Assembly: GCA_027596035.1 (NCBI GenBank)
Contig: JADGJA010000399.1
Coordinates: forward strand, 1 to 19,849
Reading direction: 5' to 3'
DNA length: 19,849 nucleotides
DNA from: Thoreauomyces humboldtii
Taxonomy: Eukaryota > Chytridiomycota > Chytridiomycetes > Spizellomycetales > Powellomycetaceae
Shown one piece after another: positions 1 through 10,307 of this stretch. The notes under the pieces are model-generated. The model was not told the DNA's origin. It saw nothing but the letters and a program-made list of their open reading frames with translations, and ran no database searches. A program made the position numbers and the translations under genes. Position 1 is the stretch's first letter; every line of letters starts with the position of its first letter.

Positions 1-206
1 CCCCCCGTATCTACACGCAGGCGCAACACCTCTCTTCTCTTGGATATATCCCGGTTACCTCTTTGCCACTCCGCCAGTACCAACGCTCTCAGAGTCTTGA
101 CACATCACCCGTCCATCCCAGCTCTCTACTGCGACGATCCATAACTTTCAGATCTCTTACTTCCTCGCATACTGCTCGCCATCAGGGCAGCTTCTTCATC
201 ATCGCC

Positions 207-1319
207 ATGTTCGCGGCACCCCACTTCGATGCTGTTGTTGCTGGGACCGCGGCCTGCCCGCTAACGGATTTCTCGATCTCTGCGCATCTGGGGGCTATGC
301 CGTCATCAACTGCCTTTCCCTTCAGCGCGGTGTTTCCTTTCCTTCCATCCACCGGTCCCTCATTGTCACCACTATCCGACCCAGTCACTTCACAGTATGC
401 GGAGCTCACATCTCTGCTCGTGCTGTTTCTCTGGCAAAAGATTCCGATGAAGAATCTTCTCGGCGCGTGGTCTGCGTCCGTCGGCGCTGCTCCTCCGACC
501 TCCTACCTTCCTTCTCCAGCAAACACCGCCACGTCCTTCACATCCACATCGACCTCATCTTCCTCCATCGGCTTCGCATCGCAAAGCGCCACTCCAGCCT
601 CTGTCACCCAGTTTCGCGCGTTCGTGGAGCAGGTCCTGTCCACGACAAAGGTCTCGTCCGCCGTGATCGTGCTTGCCCTCAAGTATCTTCAGCGGCTGTC
701 CCGGAACCGTCATCTCATCTCCAAGTCATCGGTACTTATCACCTCTCCCGACTCGTGTCGCCTAGCCCTCATCGTCACGCTGGTGCTATCGAACAAGTAT
801 TCAGATGACGAGCGCTTCACCAACGCTGCGTGGGCAGGAGTGGCAGGCATCGATGTGGACGTGCTGAACAGAGCGGAGCTGGAAGCGCTCGACGCCATCC
901 AGTGGACCCTCACTGTCAGCGAGGAGGAGTACACACGGTGGATCGAGATTGTGTCCACTTTCGCCTCCAACACCGCGGCAGCGTGCGAACTCGTTGAACG
1001 ACAGAAACACCAGGCAAAGGTGCAACAAGAGCAGCAGCAACTTATTCTGGCAGCCGCTCGACAAGATGAGCATCGCCAACAGTCTCTCCAGCTGCGGCAC
1101 GCACAGCCGCAGCAGCATTCATTTCGCAGTCGCACCGCACCGCTGACACCGATCACCGTGTCCTCGTCGAGCCCTCTCTCGGTCTTTCCGTACCCAAAGC
1201 CGAGATCCGCACCTTCCGAGCCTTCCGTGACGTGGGTCGCGCCACCATCCGCCGCCATCTACGACCGTCGTGGTTCGGCGTCCATGTTCCCACCTAGTCA
1301 GATGGTACTCGGCCACTGA
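207..1319 (+). CDS. Cyclin-box protein, PCL/Pho80-like (370 aa, single exon)
   Basis: This looks like a fungal cyclin of the PCL/Pho80 type, which would activate a Pho85/CDK5-like kinase. The cyclin box covers about residues 136-245: FRAFVEQVL, then VIVLALKYLQRL (helix 2), the CRLALIVTLVLSNKYSDD helix, NAAWAGVAGI, and LEALDAIQWTLTVSEEEY, which matches the 'E...L..L.W.l.v...ey' end of PCL cyclin boxes. The N-terminal 130 residues are Ser/Thr/Pro-rich. After the box comes a Gln-rich, probably coiled stretch (about 255-300), then a Ser/Pro-rich tail. I chose the ATG at 207: the frame stays open upstream to about 63, but 207 is its first ATG and the upstream part looks like a 5' leader. No intron is needed. 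The subfamily rests on pattern alone; no kinase partner can be inferred here. Confidence 0.72.
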   Translation: MFAAPHFDAVVAGTAACPLTDFSISAHLGAMPSSTAFPFSAVFPFLPSTGPSLSPLSDPVTSQYAELTSLLVLFLWQKIPMKNLLGAWSASVGAAPPTSYLPSPANTATSFTSTSTSSSSIGFASQSATPASVTQFRAFVEQVLSTTKVSSAVIVLALKYLQRLSRNRHLISKSSVLITSPDSCRLALIVTLVLSNKYSDDERFTNAAWAGVAGIDVDVLNRAELEALDAIQWTLTVSEEEYTRWIEIVSTFASNTAAACELVERQKHQAKVQQEQQQLILAAARQDEHRQQSLQLRHAQPQQHSFRSRTAPLTPITVSSSSPLSVFPYPKPRSAPSEPSVTWVAPPSAAIYDRRGSASMFPPSQMVLGH

Positions 1320-1636
1320 AGCCTCCCCCTTTCTTTCACCTGTACCATATTTATTGCGTCTTACACACATGAATACAATACCCCCCTCTGCCTGCGCCTG
1401 TGGCGTGTCACTCTTCACAAACACCTTGTCCATTTGTATGTGCTGTCCATGGCCCTTCTGATAATAGGCAGTCCTGTTGGTTGTCGATTGGGCAGCTTTT
1501 TTCATTTCCGAAGGGCTGCCACGTTGCGGAGAAAGGCTGCCGTCATCAGCGATACTTCACTCATGACGAGCCTTTTCGGCTTTCCCCCTCCCCCGCTCGC
1601 CATTACCCAGCGCATACCAGACCACATCGACGCAGA
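1320..1636. other. Intergenic, cyclin 3' end to YME2 promoter
   Basis: This 317-bp gap holds the 3' untranslated region of the cyclin gene and the promoter/5' leader of YME2. It is pyrimidine-rich near 1580-1610. I see no convincing coding exon, TATA box or RNA gene. Confidence 0.5.
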
Positions 1637-4620
1637 ATGATCCTAGGAGCGCTGGCAAGGCGCCACCTGGCTCATGCATCTCGAAGGGTACCTTGCGTAT
1701 CAAGGATCGCTGCCGCTCCTCCAGTCGCATGGACAAGTCATTTCCGCGCAACACTCTCACCAGCGAACCGGCTCTCCAACTCCTCCCTTTGTCGTAGTCT
1801 CCGGACGTCTTCATTACTCAAGGACGAAGAGGTACGGCAGCCCATACGAAGTGCTGGCATCCGCTCACGAGTCCGATTGCTCAGAAGGAATCCGGCGAGT
1901 TACTCATGTCTTGTTTTCCATAGATCGCGGCCTACAACGCCCCGCCACCCTTGGATGGGACCGAACCACCACCTAACACAGATGAGAAGACACCGTCAGT
2001 CAAGGGCACCATCTGGTTCGACAACATCTTTCCTATCCGTGAGCTTCTCTTAAATCGGATATGCAACGTATCTTGAAAGTCATTTTAACCATCATCCTGC
2101 CTGGAAAGGTTACTACAAGTACGATCCGCGCTGGCTGTGGGTTCGGAAGTACGCAAACGAAGCTGGAAAAGCTGCCACGTCTCGGCTCATTCCAAAGGAC
2201 TTTCCGGCAACGTTCAAATATCTGGGGGCCACTCCCAATTGGAAGGAGGGAGGCCTGTTCGTCCACTTCAAATATGAGGGCCATTCCGTGGATGAGGCGG
2301 TCGAGACGATCCGGAATCATATCGAGAAGCGAGGGATTCGGAACTGGTCAAATATGCAGATGTGCAGAGTCTATCTCGTCCGGGGACATCCCTGGGTGGA
2401 TGACATGCTCGGGCGTTTGCCATCGCAAGTACTGAAAGTCGAGTTCTCCGGTCCCGACGCGTCGGTCGAGGAGCTGTACAAGGACTTTCGTCAGTACGGC
2501 AAGATCGTCAACATCACCTTGCAGCCTGCCAACGTCAAGGACCTTCCCCGGTTTGCTCTCATCGAGTTTATGCGCGTAAGATCCGCCACTAGCGCCCGCA
2601 ATTGTCTCAACGGAGAGGCTATCACGGGAACCACCATCAACATCAACTACGAGAAGAAGCGCGGGTCATCGGAAAACTTCTGGACGTGGGTATCGAACCA
2701 TCCTAGGATCACCATCCCCGTTCTCCTCGGTCTCCTGGCGGGTCTCACTTACGTCGTGTTTGATCCTGTCCGAGTCTTCTTCATCACGAATCAGCTCACG
2801 GAAAGGTTCAGTCTGAAGGCATACACGGGCGCCGCAGAACAACTTTGGTCATCCACCCAGAATGCCGTAGGGGCCGTATGGGGCCACAAGCAGAGAGACT
2901 CTGTCACGGCTCCCGAGACCTGGACGGAACGGCAGGCCGACCTAGCGCGTCTGCAGCATCATCTCAAGCAGACGCCGGATACGGTTGTACTGGTCAACGG
3001 ACCGAAGGGATCGGGGAAGAGTCAGCTGGTACGGAAGGCCATTGAAGCCTCCAACTATAAGCTCGTCATTCGCTGCGATGAGCTTGCGGGCCAACCTACG
3101 CACATCGCGCTTAACCGTCTGGCCACTCAGATAAACTTCAAGCCTATGTTTAACTGGTATGGCTTCGGACCAGCTACGCTCTACCTGAGATGATCTCGCT
3201 CACGCAACGCGCTTATCAGGCTCGTGCAAATGTCTTCCATGATCGACACCATGATTACAGGTTCGTGACCCTTCTCGTTCTTCTGCTTGGTATTCTTTCT
3301 CACACCTTTATCCACCCCTTAGCTACGACGGGAGCCAAGGCGGGCTTGTCAACCACCAACGAAGGTCAAATTCGCAAGATGCTTGAGCTTCTCTCCTCCG
3401 CTGTCAGCCGAGTGACTCTTCAACAGAAGGAAGCTCGCAACAAAATCCTTTCCGAACAACGGTTGCACCAACGCATGGAGGACAGCGACGGCAAGGGCAC
3501 TGCTCAAGCCATCGCGGACGAGAAGACTCTCGTTTCGGACGTGGTGCCTGAGGTGGAATATCCTGTCATTGTCATCGATGGCTTCCTGGCGAGTGAGGCG
3601 ACCAAGGATAGCGTCATTTATGATTTGCTCATCGAAGTATGTCCAGTCGCTGGGGCGGAGCGAACATATATTCTGTTGTACTGATCTCTTAACCGTTCCA
3701 ACAGTGGGCCGCCGTCGCTGCAGAGTACCATCTAGCCCATGTGATCTTGATATCGGACAACCCGATTGCCGTTAAAACCATCGGCAAGGCTCTACCGAAC
3801 AAGACGATCGAGATGATCACGCTTTCCGATGCGACACCAGAGAGCGCGCTAGCCGTCGTACAGCGACGACTTGGCGACAGCGTGAGCACCGATGCTCTGA
3901 AGACATGTATCGATGGACTCGGAGGACGCTTGACGGATCTGGAGCTTCTGATTCAAAAGATCAGGGCTGGAATGTCTCCTCAAGGTGCGTGTCTGTTGAG
4001 ATGCATGTGATTCGAAAACCTCAGCTCACGTTTTTTGAACTTTAGACGCTTACGACGAGATCGTGGTGCGCGCCATTAACGAGGTCCGCAAGGCCGGTCT
4101 CGGCGAGGACACAGCCACGGGCGGATCCAGTGCCGGACACACGCAATGGACCGCCATACAATTTTGGAAGGTGGTTCAGCTCCTGACCACGCACGACGAG
4201 GTCTCGTACGACGGCACCCGCTGGCATCCCTTCTTCAAGGGCGACGAAGCTCCGCTCCAGGCCATGGAACGCGCCGGACTCGTCGCCATTACCTACGACA
4301 CCGGTCGACCCGCCGAACTCAGAGCCTCCCGACCCGTCTTCCGGACCGCCTTCGCTCACATGTTGGCCGACCCGGCCCTCTCGGCCACCATGGGCATCCT
4401 GACCACGTCGAAGCTCATCGCGGACGAGGAGGAGGCCCTGAGGAAGACGGTGGTGGAGATGAACGCGTTGGCCAACCTAGCCAGCGTCAAGCCTGTCAAA
4501 GGAGTCGTGTTTGATCGACTGGCGGCGTTGAGGGACGCCTTCCAGGCGCATGTCGACAAGATGGGGACGCTGGGGGACGAGCAGAAGCGATACAAGCAAG
4601 TCGTGTCCATACAAGAGTAA
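1637..4620 (+). CDS. YME2: Mitochondrial escape protein Yme2/Rna12 (855 aa, 7 exons)
   Basis: Yme2 is an inner mitochondrial membrane protein with an RRM and a P-loop ATPase domain; it affects mtDNA maintenance and escape. Exons: 1637-1831, 1924-2038, 2109-3156, 3220-3260, 3323-3636, 3705-3984, 4046-4620. All phases agree and the introns are 61-92 nt. An Arg/Ser-rich presequence (1-60) precedes the conserved GTIWFDNIFPIR segment (about 90-104). The RRM lies at about 211-285, a membrane helix at about 304-322, Walker A GPKGSGKS at 401-408 and Walker B-like VIVID at 548-552. The length matches the yeast protein (about 850 aa). The joins restore family-like text, for example FNW-LVQMSSMIDTMIT-ATTGAKAGLS across the 41-nt exon 4. 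Read without splicing, several of these exons run into stops. Confidence 0.93.
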
Positions 4621-5819
4621 ACCTGGAGAAGAAGTTGACATCGACCTTGTCGTGTATCAGTGTCCCCGGGATCCGCATGCCTGTACTTTCCTGTTCTTTG
4701 CCCGCAATCTTCTTTGCCCTGATTCCTCCCCTCATATCTCATACCTCATACCTATGATAGACGAGAGTACAAGCTGTCTTTGAGAGATCTGTACGAGGCG
4801 ACATCGAAAGGTAGAAGCTTACTCACATTTTCAGTACATTTTCTTCTTTTACCTCAGCACGCTACATGTATTATCAGCGATAGGCACCCAGATAGGCACG
4901 GCAACTTGAAGTCGATTCGGCAGCGACTTTTCGCACTCCACAGTCTGCTGCCCTCCATGCATAAAACCCGCGAAGGTTTACTGTATGCAAACACTTGCAA
5001 ACATGGTCATTGTCCAGGAGTAGGCTAAGCACGGCGCGTTGTTGGTTCTGTGTCAGTCTCGGCGAAATGACCATCCTGGCGACGAGGAACGTGGGTAAGT
5101 CCATGGATACCATTGACGCCCTGGGCCGCCTGTTGAGCGGCGCCCGCAGGAGGCTCGGCCGTTAGTATACTAGTATACAGGTACATGTACACTGTACACT
5201 GGTATTGTACAGCGTACACACCGATGGGTGGTGCTTTGACTTTTTCCCTGGCCACAAACACCCGGCCTTTTCCTGGGTGGCCTTTAATCTCGCCCTGTAC
5301 GCGGGGATGAAACGAGGGAAGGGAACGAACGAATGGGGTCGGTGCGCAGCGAGGTGTGCGCAGCAACGAAGGACGCATCTGTCGAAAGTCGCACGGAGAA
5401 AACGTGAGAGAGGCGCCCTCCGAGAGAGAGAGGAGGAACCTTTGGGACCGAGACCGAGCCGTCGGACCGTTGGACAGCAGAGGGAAAAAAAGAAGGAAAG
5501 AGGAAAAGGCCGAAAATCTTTGCAGCTGTTTGGGGACGTTGCCGGTATCCCCCAGAAGGGAGTGCCCGCGGCCCGCCCCTTCGGTGTCGTCTTTCACACT
5601 GCCAGGCGAGACGGCATGGCTGCTAGGGCCACAGCCAGGTGGGAGAGGTGCGTCACGGTTCTGTTCTGTAGTAGCGGTGGATGTGATGTGGGGTGGGGAA
5701 GAGAAAGATCTCTCTCGTAGCGGTATAAAGTCCATCACGCTTCCTTCCCTCCCCTTGCTCCCCCCGCAAACTCCGCTTTCACACCTTCCCTTCACCCTAC
5801 ATCCCTTCTAGTCCCAAGC
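4621..5819. promoter_or_regulatory. Long intergenic region with palindrome cluster; promoter of the LPMO-like gene
   Basis: This 1.2-kb stretch lies between YME2 and the secreted-protein gene. It contains a 14-bp perfect palindrome GTATACTAGTATAC (5165-5178), directly followed by AGGTACATGTACA (5179-5191) and further TGTAC/GTACA half-sites to about 5218. A purine-rich tract follows (about 5385-5515). A TATA box (TATAAA, 5724-5729) lies 91 bp before the ATG, with a CT-rich leader between them. Open frames on both strands here are compositionally skewed and resemble no family, so I do not call them genes. Confidence 0.55.
5724..5729 (+). promoter_or_regulatory. TATA box of the secreted LPMO-like gene
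   Basis: TATAAA within CGGTATAAAG, 91 bp upstream of the ATG at 5820. A pyrimidine-rich leader (CTTCCCTCCCC...) follows, as is common at fungal start sites. Confidence 0.6.
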
Positions 5820-6794
5820 ATGCACGCCTCCATCGTCGCCCTGGCGTCGGCATCTGCCCTCATCTCCACAGTCTCCGCTCACGGTTTCCTTATGGGCATC
5901 GGCAAGCTTGATGCCAACACCCGTGGATCCGTCCGAGACTACGCAAAGATCAACATCGCCATCGACGATCTCCGAAGCCCTCTGGTAGACGGCGAAGCCT
6001 TCTGCCGAGGTGCCGCAAAGTCCGCCAACCCGGTAGCGCTCACTCTCACCGAGGGCGGAAGCCTGACCATCACCCAAGCCTTCTCCCTTGGCGCCCAGCA
6101 CATTGGTCCTTGCGCCGTCGAGATCGTGGATGCAGACAACACTGCCAACATCGTCACTCTCACCGAGGCCGACGGTCTCCGTGGATGCGCCGTGACCCCC
6201 ATCGCCCAGTTCGAGACCGACAAGAACAGCGCTGCTACCGCACAGTGCAACGGGCTCATTCCCTCGGGCCTGATCACAAACGACATGTGCATGCAATACT
6301 GGACCTTCACCACCAACAACGTCGACCAGATCACCTGCACCAACTGCATCCTCAGGTGGACCTGGGAAGGAGAGCACATCTCGGTCACCAACCCCGAAAA
6401 GTACGAGAACTGCATCGACGTCAAGCTGACAAAGAATGGATCCGGCAGCGGCAAGGCCGCCACCGTCGCCGCCCCCGTTCCCACCACCACCGCCAAGGCG
6501 ACCAAGGCCACCGCGACTGCCGCCGCTCCCTCCGCACCCGTCGCGACCAAAACACCCGTCGCCCCCTCCACCGGCTCTGGATCCAGGACCGGCTCCGGAT
6601 CGGGCTCATCCGGTTCCTCGAAGTCCAACGGCTGCATGGGCAACTCCGTGAGCGCGCCTTACATGGCCTGCAACGGTGAGGGATTCCTTGTCTGTTTCCC
6701 TGGCCAGACCACTCGCGCCGCGACTCCCATGTCCTGTGCCCCCGGAACAAAGTGTTCCACGTCCGGCAAGTACATCTCTTGCATCGCGAAGTAG
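5820..6794 (+). CDS. Secreted LPMO-like protein with C-terminal Cys-rich (CBM-like) domain (324 aa)
   Basis: The protein has a signal peptide (1-20, cut after STVSA) that would expose His21 as the mature N-terminus (HGFLMGIG). This is the hallmark of lytic polysaccharide monooxygenases, which use an N-terminal histidine brace to bind copper. A second candidate ligand is His94 in GAQHIGPC, resembling the H-x-G-x-C motif of AA11-type enzymes. Trp180/Trp182 and Tyr195 in PEKYENCIDV fit the usual C-terminal strand with its axial Tyr. The catalytic-like domain ends near residue 203. An Ala/Thr/Lys/Pro then Gly/Ser linker (205-268) leads to a Cys-rich domain (271-324, six Cys, CAPGTKC) reminiscent of chitin-binding CBM19-type modules. 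Chitin is thus a possible substrate, but the AA family and the activity are inferences. Single exon with its own TATA box. Confidence 0.68.
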   Translation: MHASIVALASASALISTVSAHGFLMGIGKLDANTRGSVRDYAKINIAIDDLRSPLVDGEAFCRGAAKSANPVALTLTEGGSLTITQAFSLGAQHIGPCAVEIVDADNTANIVTLTEADGLRGCAVTPIAQFETDKNSAATAQCNGLIPSGLITNDMCMQYWTFTTNNVDQITCTNCILRWTWEGEHISVTNPEKYENCIDVKLTKNGSGSGKAATVAAPVPTTTAKATKATATAAAPSAPVATKTPVAPSTGSGSRTGSGSGSSGSSKSNGCMGNSVSAPYMACNGEGFLVCFPGQTTRAATPMSCAPGTKCSTSGKYISCIAK

Positions 6795-7075
6795 AGACTT
6801 CCAGCAAAGGAAGCACGATGTCTTGCGTAACATTCCGCGAGAAAACCCATCGTAACACTTAGAAGTAACTAGAGCCTTTATCTCACGTACGTGACTTTTT
6901 CGCGTACGTTGCTGTTCCATCCACTTGTGGCCCTATTTCTGTTTACTTCCCACCTTTTGTAAAATACCATACACCCGTTCTTTTTGTCACAATCACACAC
7001 ATGCTCGTTCGATCAAAGGCTTTTTCCACTCAGTTCATGTTGGCCGATGAATTGCTATGACATCATTAGACGCAA

Positions 7076-9211
7076 TCAAAAGGCATCGTCGCCGTATGAC
7101 AGATTGTCGTCTGAAAAGACGATCTCTCCGTCTTCATCCTCGTCATCACTCGGATCCTCCACCAAGATGCCTCCATCGTCGTCATTGTCCCCGTCCGCCT
7201 CGTCGTCCGTGTGTCCCGCACCGAACCCTGAAGACACGCTGCCCTCGTCCTGGTCTTCCTGGACAGCTTCCTGCTTCTCGACGGACGGCTTCGCGTGAGT
7301 CATCCCAGGCAGGCCGGGGAGTCCGGAGAGGGACGTCGCAGCGACAGGGACGGGACCGGATGCAACCTGCGGTGGTGACATGACTGGTCTTGCAGTTGGC
7401 TTTGTCCCGGATCGTGCACGGTCGTCGGCTTCGTCTTCGTCCTCTTCCTCTCCTCCCACGTCGCTGTCAAACACCATGATGTCCTCGCTCACGTCCTCGA
7501 TCTCGTCGTTCGCGACCGCGGGAGGGGAGATGGTCATGGCTGACACGGGTCGGGGAGTGGTCGCCGATACGAGAGGCGCTACGACGTGGGTCGTCGGTTG
7601 TGGGCCTGTGCGGAGGGGAGCGAGGGCGGGCGTGGCTGGTGTTGGAGGAGGAGGGACGAGAGGTTTCAAGGATGTCAATGGAGCCAGAGAGGTCAGTCCC
7701 GACGTAATCGGAAGCTTGACAGGAGCGTTGGTGAGGGATGTTGACGGTGTCGAGAGTGGGGCAAGGCTGGGAGTTGGATGTGGGACTGACGTCGTGTGCG
7801 GCGTTGTTGCAGGATCCGGATGTGGGATGGGAGCGTTGTGCAGCGCTGATGGAGGGTCTCGTGGTAACGCGGTGGACGAGGCAGGGACTGTCGTCCCCAA
7901 CGTAGGTGTGAGCGAAGGCATGGATTTCGGTTCCTTCCGCCCGCTCTCACGTTCCATCCGCTCGATCTCAGCTTCGATTCCCACGTCCTCGTCGTCTTCA
8001 TCTCCGTCATCGTTTCCGTTCTCCTCGTCGTCGAAACTGGTTCTTGCTGCAGTCCTTGACGTCGCAGCGAAGGGAAGCCGCTCGCTTTCTTCGTCTTCGA
8101 AGCTTTCATCTTCGAGTAGGTCTTCGATGTTCTCGCTGATGTCGTAACTATCCACATCCGTCTTTGTAGCAGGCTTTGCCAGAATTGTGTTTGTAAGTGG
8201 GGCGCTTGCCGATGGCTTGTTTGACGAGGCGGCGGATGCAAGAACTTCAGATTCTTCGTCCCAGTCGTTGTCACCGTCAACTGGCGGTCCGTAGGATTTC
8301 TGAGTTCGCACATGATTCAGAGGTCAACCGCTTGCTCCGATCCCACATTGACGATATCTCTCTCACCTGAACATCGTATACAAAATCTGGATCGTCCTTG
8401 CGAACGCGATTCCGCTCGAACTCGGTATTCATCTCTCGCTTGACAGCTTCTAGCTCCGCGTCACTATACATCGCACGCAATCATGAGCTGATCCACTCCC
8501 TCCGTCTCAGTCACACTGTTTTCCCAATTTGCCGTACCCGAGCTTGTTCAGATCCTTCTTGCCATCGACAGTGAACGCGGTCTCCTTTTTCACGGTCGGC
8601 GCTTCCGTGACGTGTATCAAAGGAGCTACGGCCGCTGCCGATGGTTTGAGGGGAGGAAGGGCGCCCAACATGCTTGCTGCGGTGTCTCGTGGAACGACAG
8701 TCGGGAGCGAGGATGGCAGTGGAGCGACCGCTCGTTTCTCTGCGCTGGGGTGGACTGCTGCTGGCGTCGTGCTGCTCGTGTGGGCACGGACAAGTTCCAC
8801 AAGTCTCCTAAGCTGAAGAACGCGACAGTTTCCCGTCAGATGACGATTCAAGAAGCTCATTGCACGATAGATGCACTCGCTCACCTGCTCGAGCTTGACG
8901 GTCCCCAGGTACGCTTCGTGCTTCTCTTTCAAACCCTTTGCTAGGTCCTCCTTCCCCTCCTTACCCAGACCCCTGATTGGCATGCTCCTTCGTCTTGTCT
9001 TTCCATCGTTCAGATAGAAAAGCACCAGGGTCGGTGACTTGTATCGCACGGCCAAGCGCCTCGGAATGATACGTAGGCGACCTGTCCGTCGAGATGCGGT
9101 GGACGGCACGTCGAGGGAAAACGGTGGTGGAGCACCTGCTGCTGGCTCTTTATGGGTCAAAGTATCCTTCGTTAGAAAGCTCGGCATGGGGAGGGGTGCC
9201 CTCGTCTGCAT
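7076..9211 (-). CDS. CEP19: CEP19 homologue with long acidic C-terminal extension (640 aa, 4 exons)
   Basis: CEP19 is a centriole/basal-body protein that, in animals, helps recruit RABL2 and IFT-B at the cilium base. Exons on the minus strand: 9211-8885, 8812-8538, 8463-8367, 8299-7076, with consistent phases. Family landmarks are RRLAVRYKSPTLVLFY (51-66), GKTRRRSMPIR (70-80), DLNKLGDAELEAVKREM (spanning the exon 2/3 join) and RKDDPDFVYDV (222-232). NDWDEES then matches the usual family C-terminus. Animal CEP19 is about 165 aa. Here a Ser/Pro/Ala insert (about 125-190) and about 390 extra acidic, Pro-rich residues have been added. Intron 8813-8884 is stopless and a multiple of three; removing it restores KLEQ-LRRLVELVRA, which aligns with the family. 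The start is ATG 9211; ATG 9187 is also possible. Confidence 0.85.
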
Positions 9212-9519
9212 CTTTGCTTTGGATTTACTTCTGGGACTTGGAGACGTGTAAGAGGTGTGTGTTTGATGTGCGAGGGGTTTGTTTTCGGCAGAAGCGGCGG
9301 AGTGCAACTCGAGTGCAACGCGTCCCCTGACCGCGCTGGCTCACCCCTTACTAGCCCTCCCACGGCTTAGGAAAAACGCAACGGTTTGCGAAGAAAAGCT
9401 CTCGTTCATAGTAGCACTAGATAGTTATATTGCTGTGAGGACATCAGGTCTCTCGTCTCAAGCGGCTGGCTCCCATTGTTTCTTCCCGCACTCTGACAAA
9501 CAAGGGTTTCTGTCCTACT
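9212..9519. other. Intergenic: R-SNARE 3' end to CEP19 promoter
   Basis: This 308-bp gap separates two minus-strand genes in tandem. It should hold the R-SNARE 3' untranslated region and the CEP19 promoter. The CEP19 frame is open above 9211 but has no further in-frame ATG. I see no RNA gene or repeat. Confidence 0.45.
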
Positions 9520-9941
9520 CTAGCTGGTGGGACTACTCTTCTTGATCGATGTGGCGATGGGGACGATGATGATGATCAGAATGACAATGACTGTGGTTAA
9601 CGTAGAGGAAGGTCGTTAGCTAAAGCTAATCAACGACTCCTGCTACCAAACTACTGGAAGTTTGGAACTGAACGAGTACGAAACTTACTGATGGCAGCGA
9701 TGATGAGCTTCAACTTGAGGTCCTTCCACCACATCTGTCGTCGGACCTTTGTCGCTCCGCGCTTGAACTGAAGGGCTCCCTGCTGCAGGTCGTCCGTCTT
9801 GTTCTGGAGGCTCTCGAGCTTCTCCCCTCGCGCCATGACCTTTTCGATGTTGTTGTGCATGATCCCGATCACCTCGTCCACCTGGCCCTGGACGGCCTGG
9901 GTCTTGTTGGGCCCCTCGTTCCGGTTGTTGGATGCGGACAT
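9520..9941 (-). CDS. Synaptobrevin/Snc-type R-SNARE (107 aa, 2 exons)
   Basis: This is a vesicle R-SNARE for exocytic/endosomal membrane fusion, similar to yeast Snc1/2 and animal VAMP2. Exons: 9941-9689 and 9590-9520; the 98-nt intron (9591-9688) has a GTAAGT donor and a CACAG acceptor. The SNARE motif spans about residues 13-73, with the zero-layer Arg38 in KVMARGEKL and the conserved FKRGATKVRRQMWWKDLK juxtamembrane region. Splicing completes the C-terminal anchor (LIIAAIIIVILIIIIVPIA, about 79-97) and leaves a short lumenal tail. Without splicing the frame loses half its membrane anchor. Its length and lack of a longin domain fit the brevin class. Confidence 0.95.
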
Positions 9942-10307
9942 GATGATATTTGTTTTTTTGCTTTGCTGAGTGTTGTGCGGTCGGGGTGGAGGATCGACTG
10001 GCGGGATGGAAGATGAACGCTCGTTGATGGATTCCCACAGTCGAGATCGAGGGAACGCAAAAAGGACGGGACAGTAAAAGGAGGATCACGCGCAGAGAAG
10101 ATAACGAAGGGCTCGGCTATAGTTGATGGATCTATTTGCGGATGGAAGCGGGCGTAGGGTGAGGCGGGTCTTTCCTGAGAAGCCTCTATACCTAAAATAG
10201 GACCGTTCACTGCGACGGACAAAAAGAAGGAAACCTTCGTCCTTCCTCGCAGCCTTTACAGAGACTTTCAAGAAAAACTCACGCATATCCAGCATCTATA
10301 TCATACC
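9942..10307. promoter_or_regulatory. Divergent promoter region between R-SNARE and coactosin-PH genes
   Basis: This 366-bp gap separates two divergently transcribed genes and must hold both promoters. The side next to the R-SNARE is A/C-rich on the sense strand (poly-A run at about 9952-9958). A TATA-like TATATCA sits only about 11 bp before the ATG at 10308, so it is unlikely to be functional. No other motif stands out. Confidence 0.4.

Noticed and set aside
63..206. N-terminal extension of the cyclin frame
   Set aside because: The frame is open but has no ATG before 207 and reads as leader sequence.
3157..3193. Apparent frameshift or stop in YME2
   Set aside because: Introns 3157-3219 and 3261-3322 flank a 41-nt exon and restore the family sequence, so there is no real break.
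5025..5795. 256-codon minus-strand frame upstream of the LPMO-like gene
   Set aside because: It spans the palindromes, purine tract and TATA box, has skewed composition and no family-like motif; overlapping plus-strand frames here are equally unconvincing.
7380..8147. 255-codon plus-strand frame opposite the CEP19 tail
   Set aside because: It mirrors the acidic/Pro-rich codons of the minus-strand exon as Ser/Gly/Val runs; a shadow.
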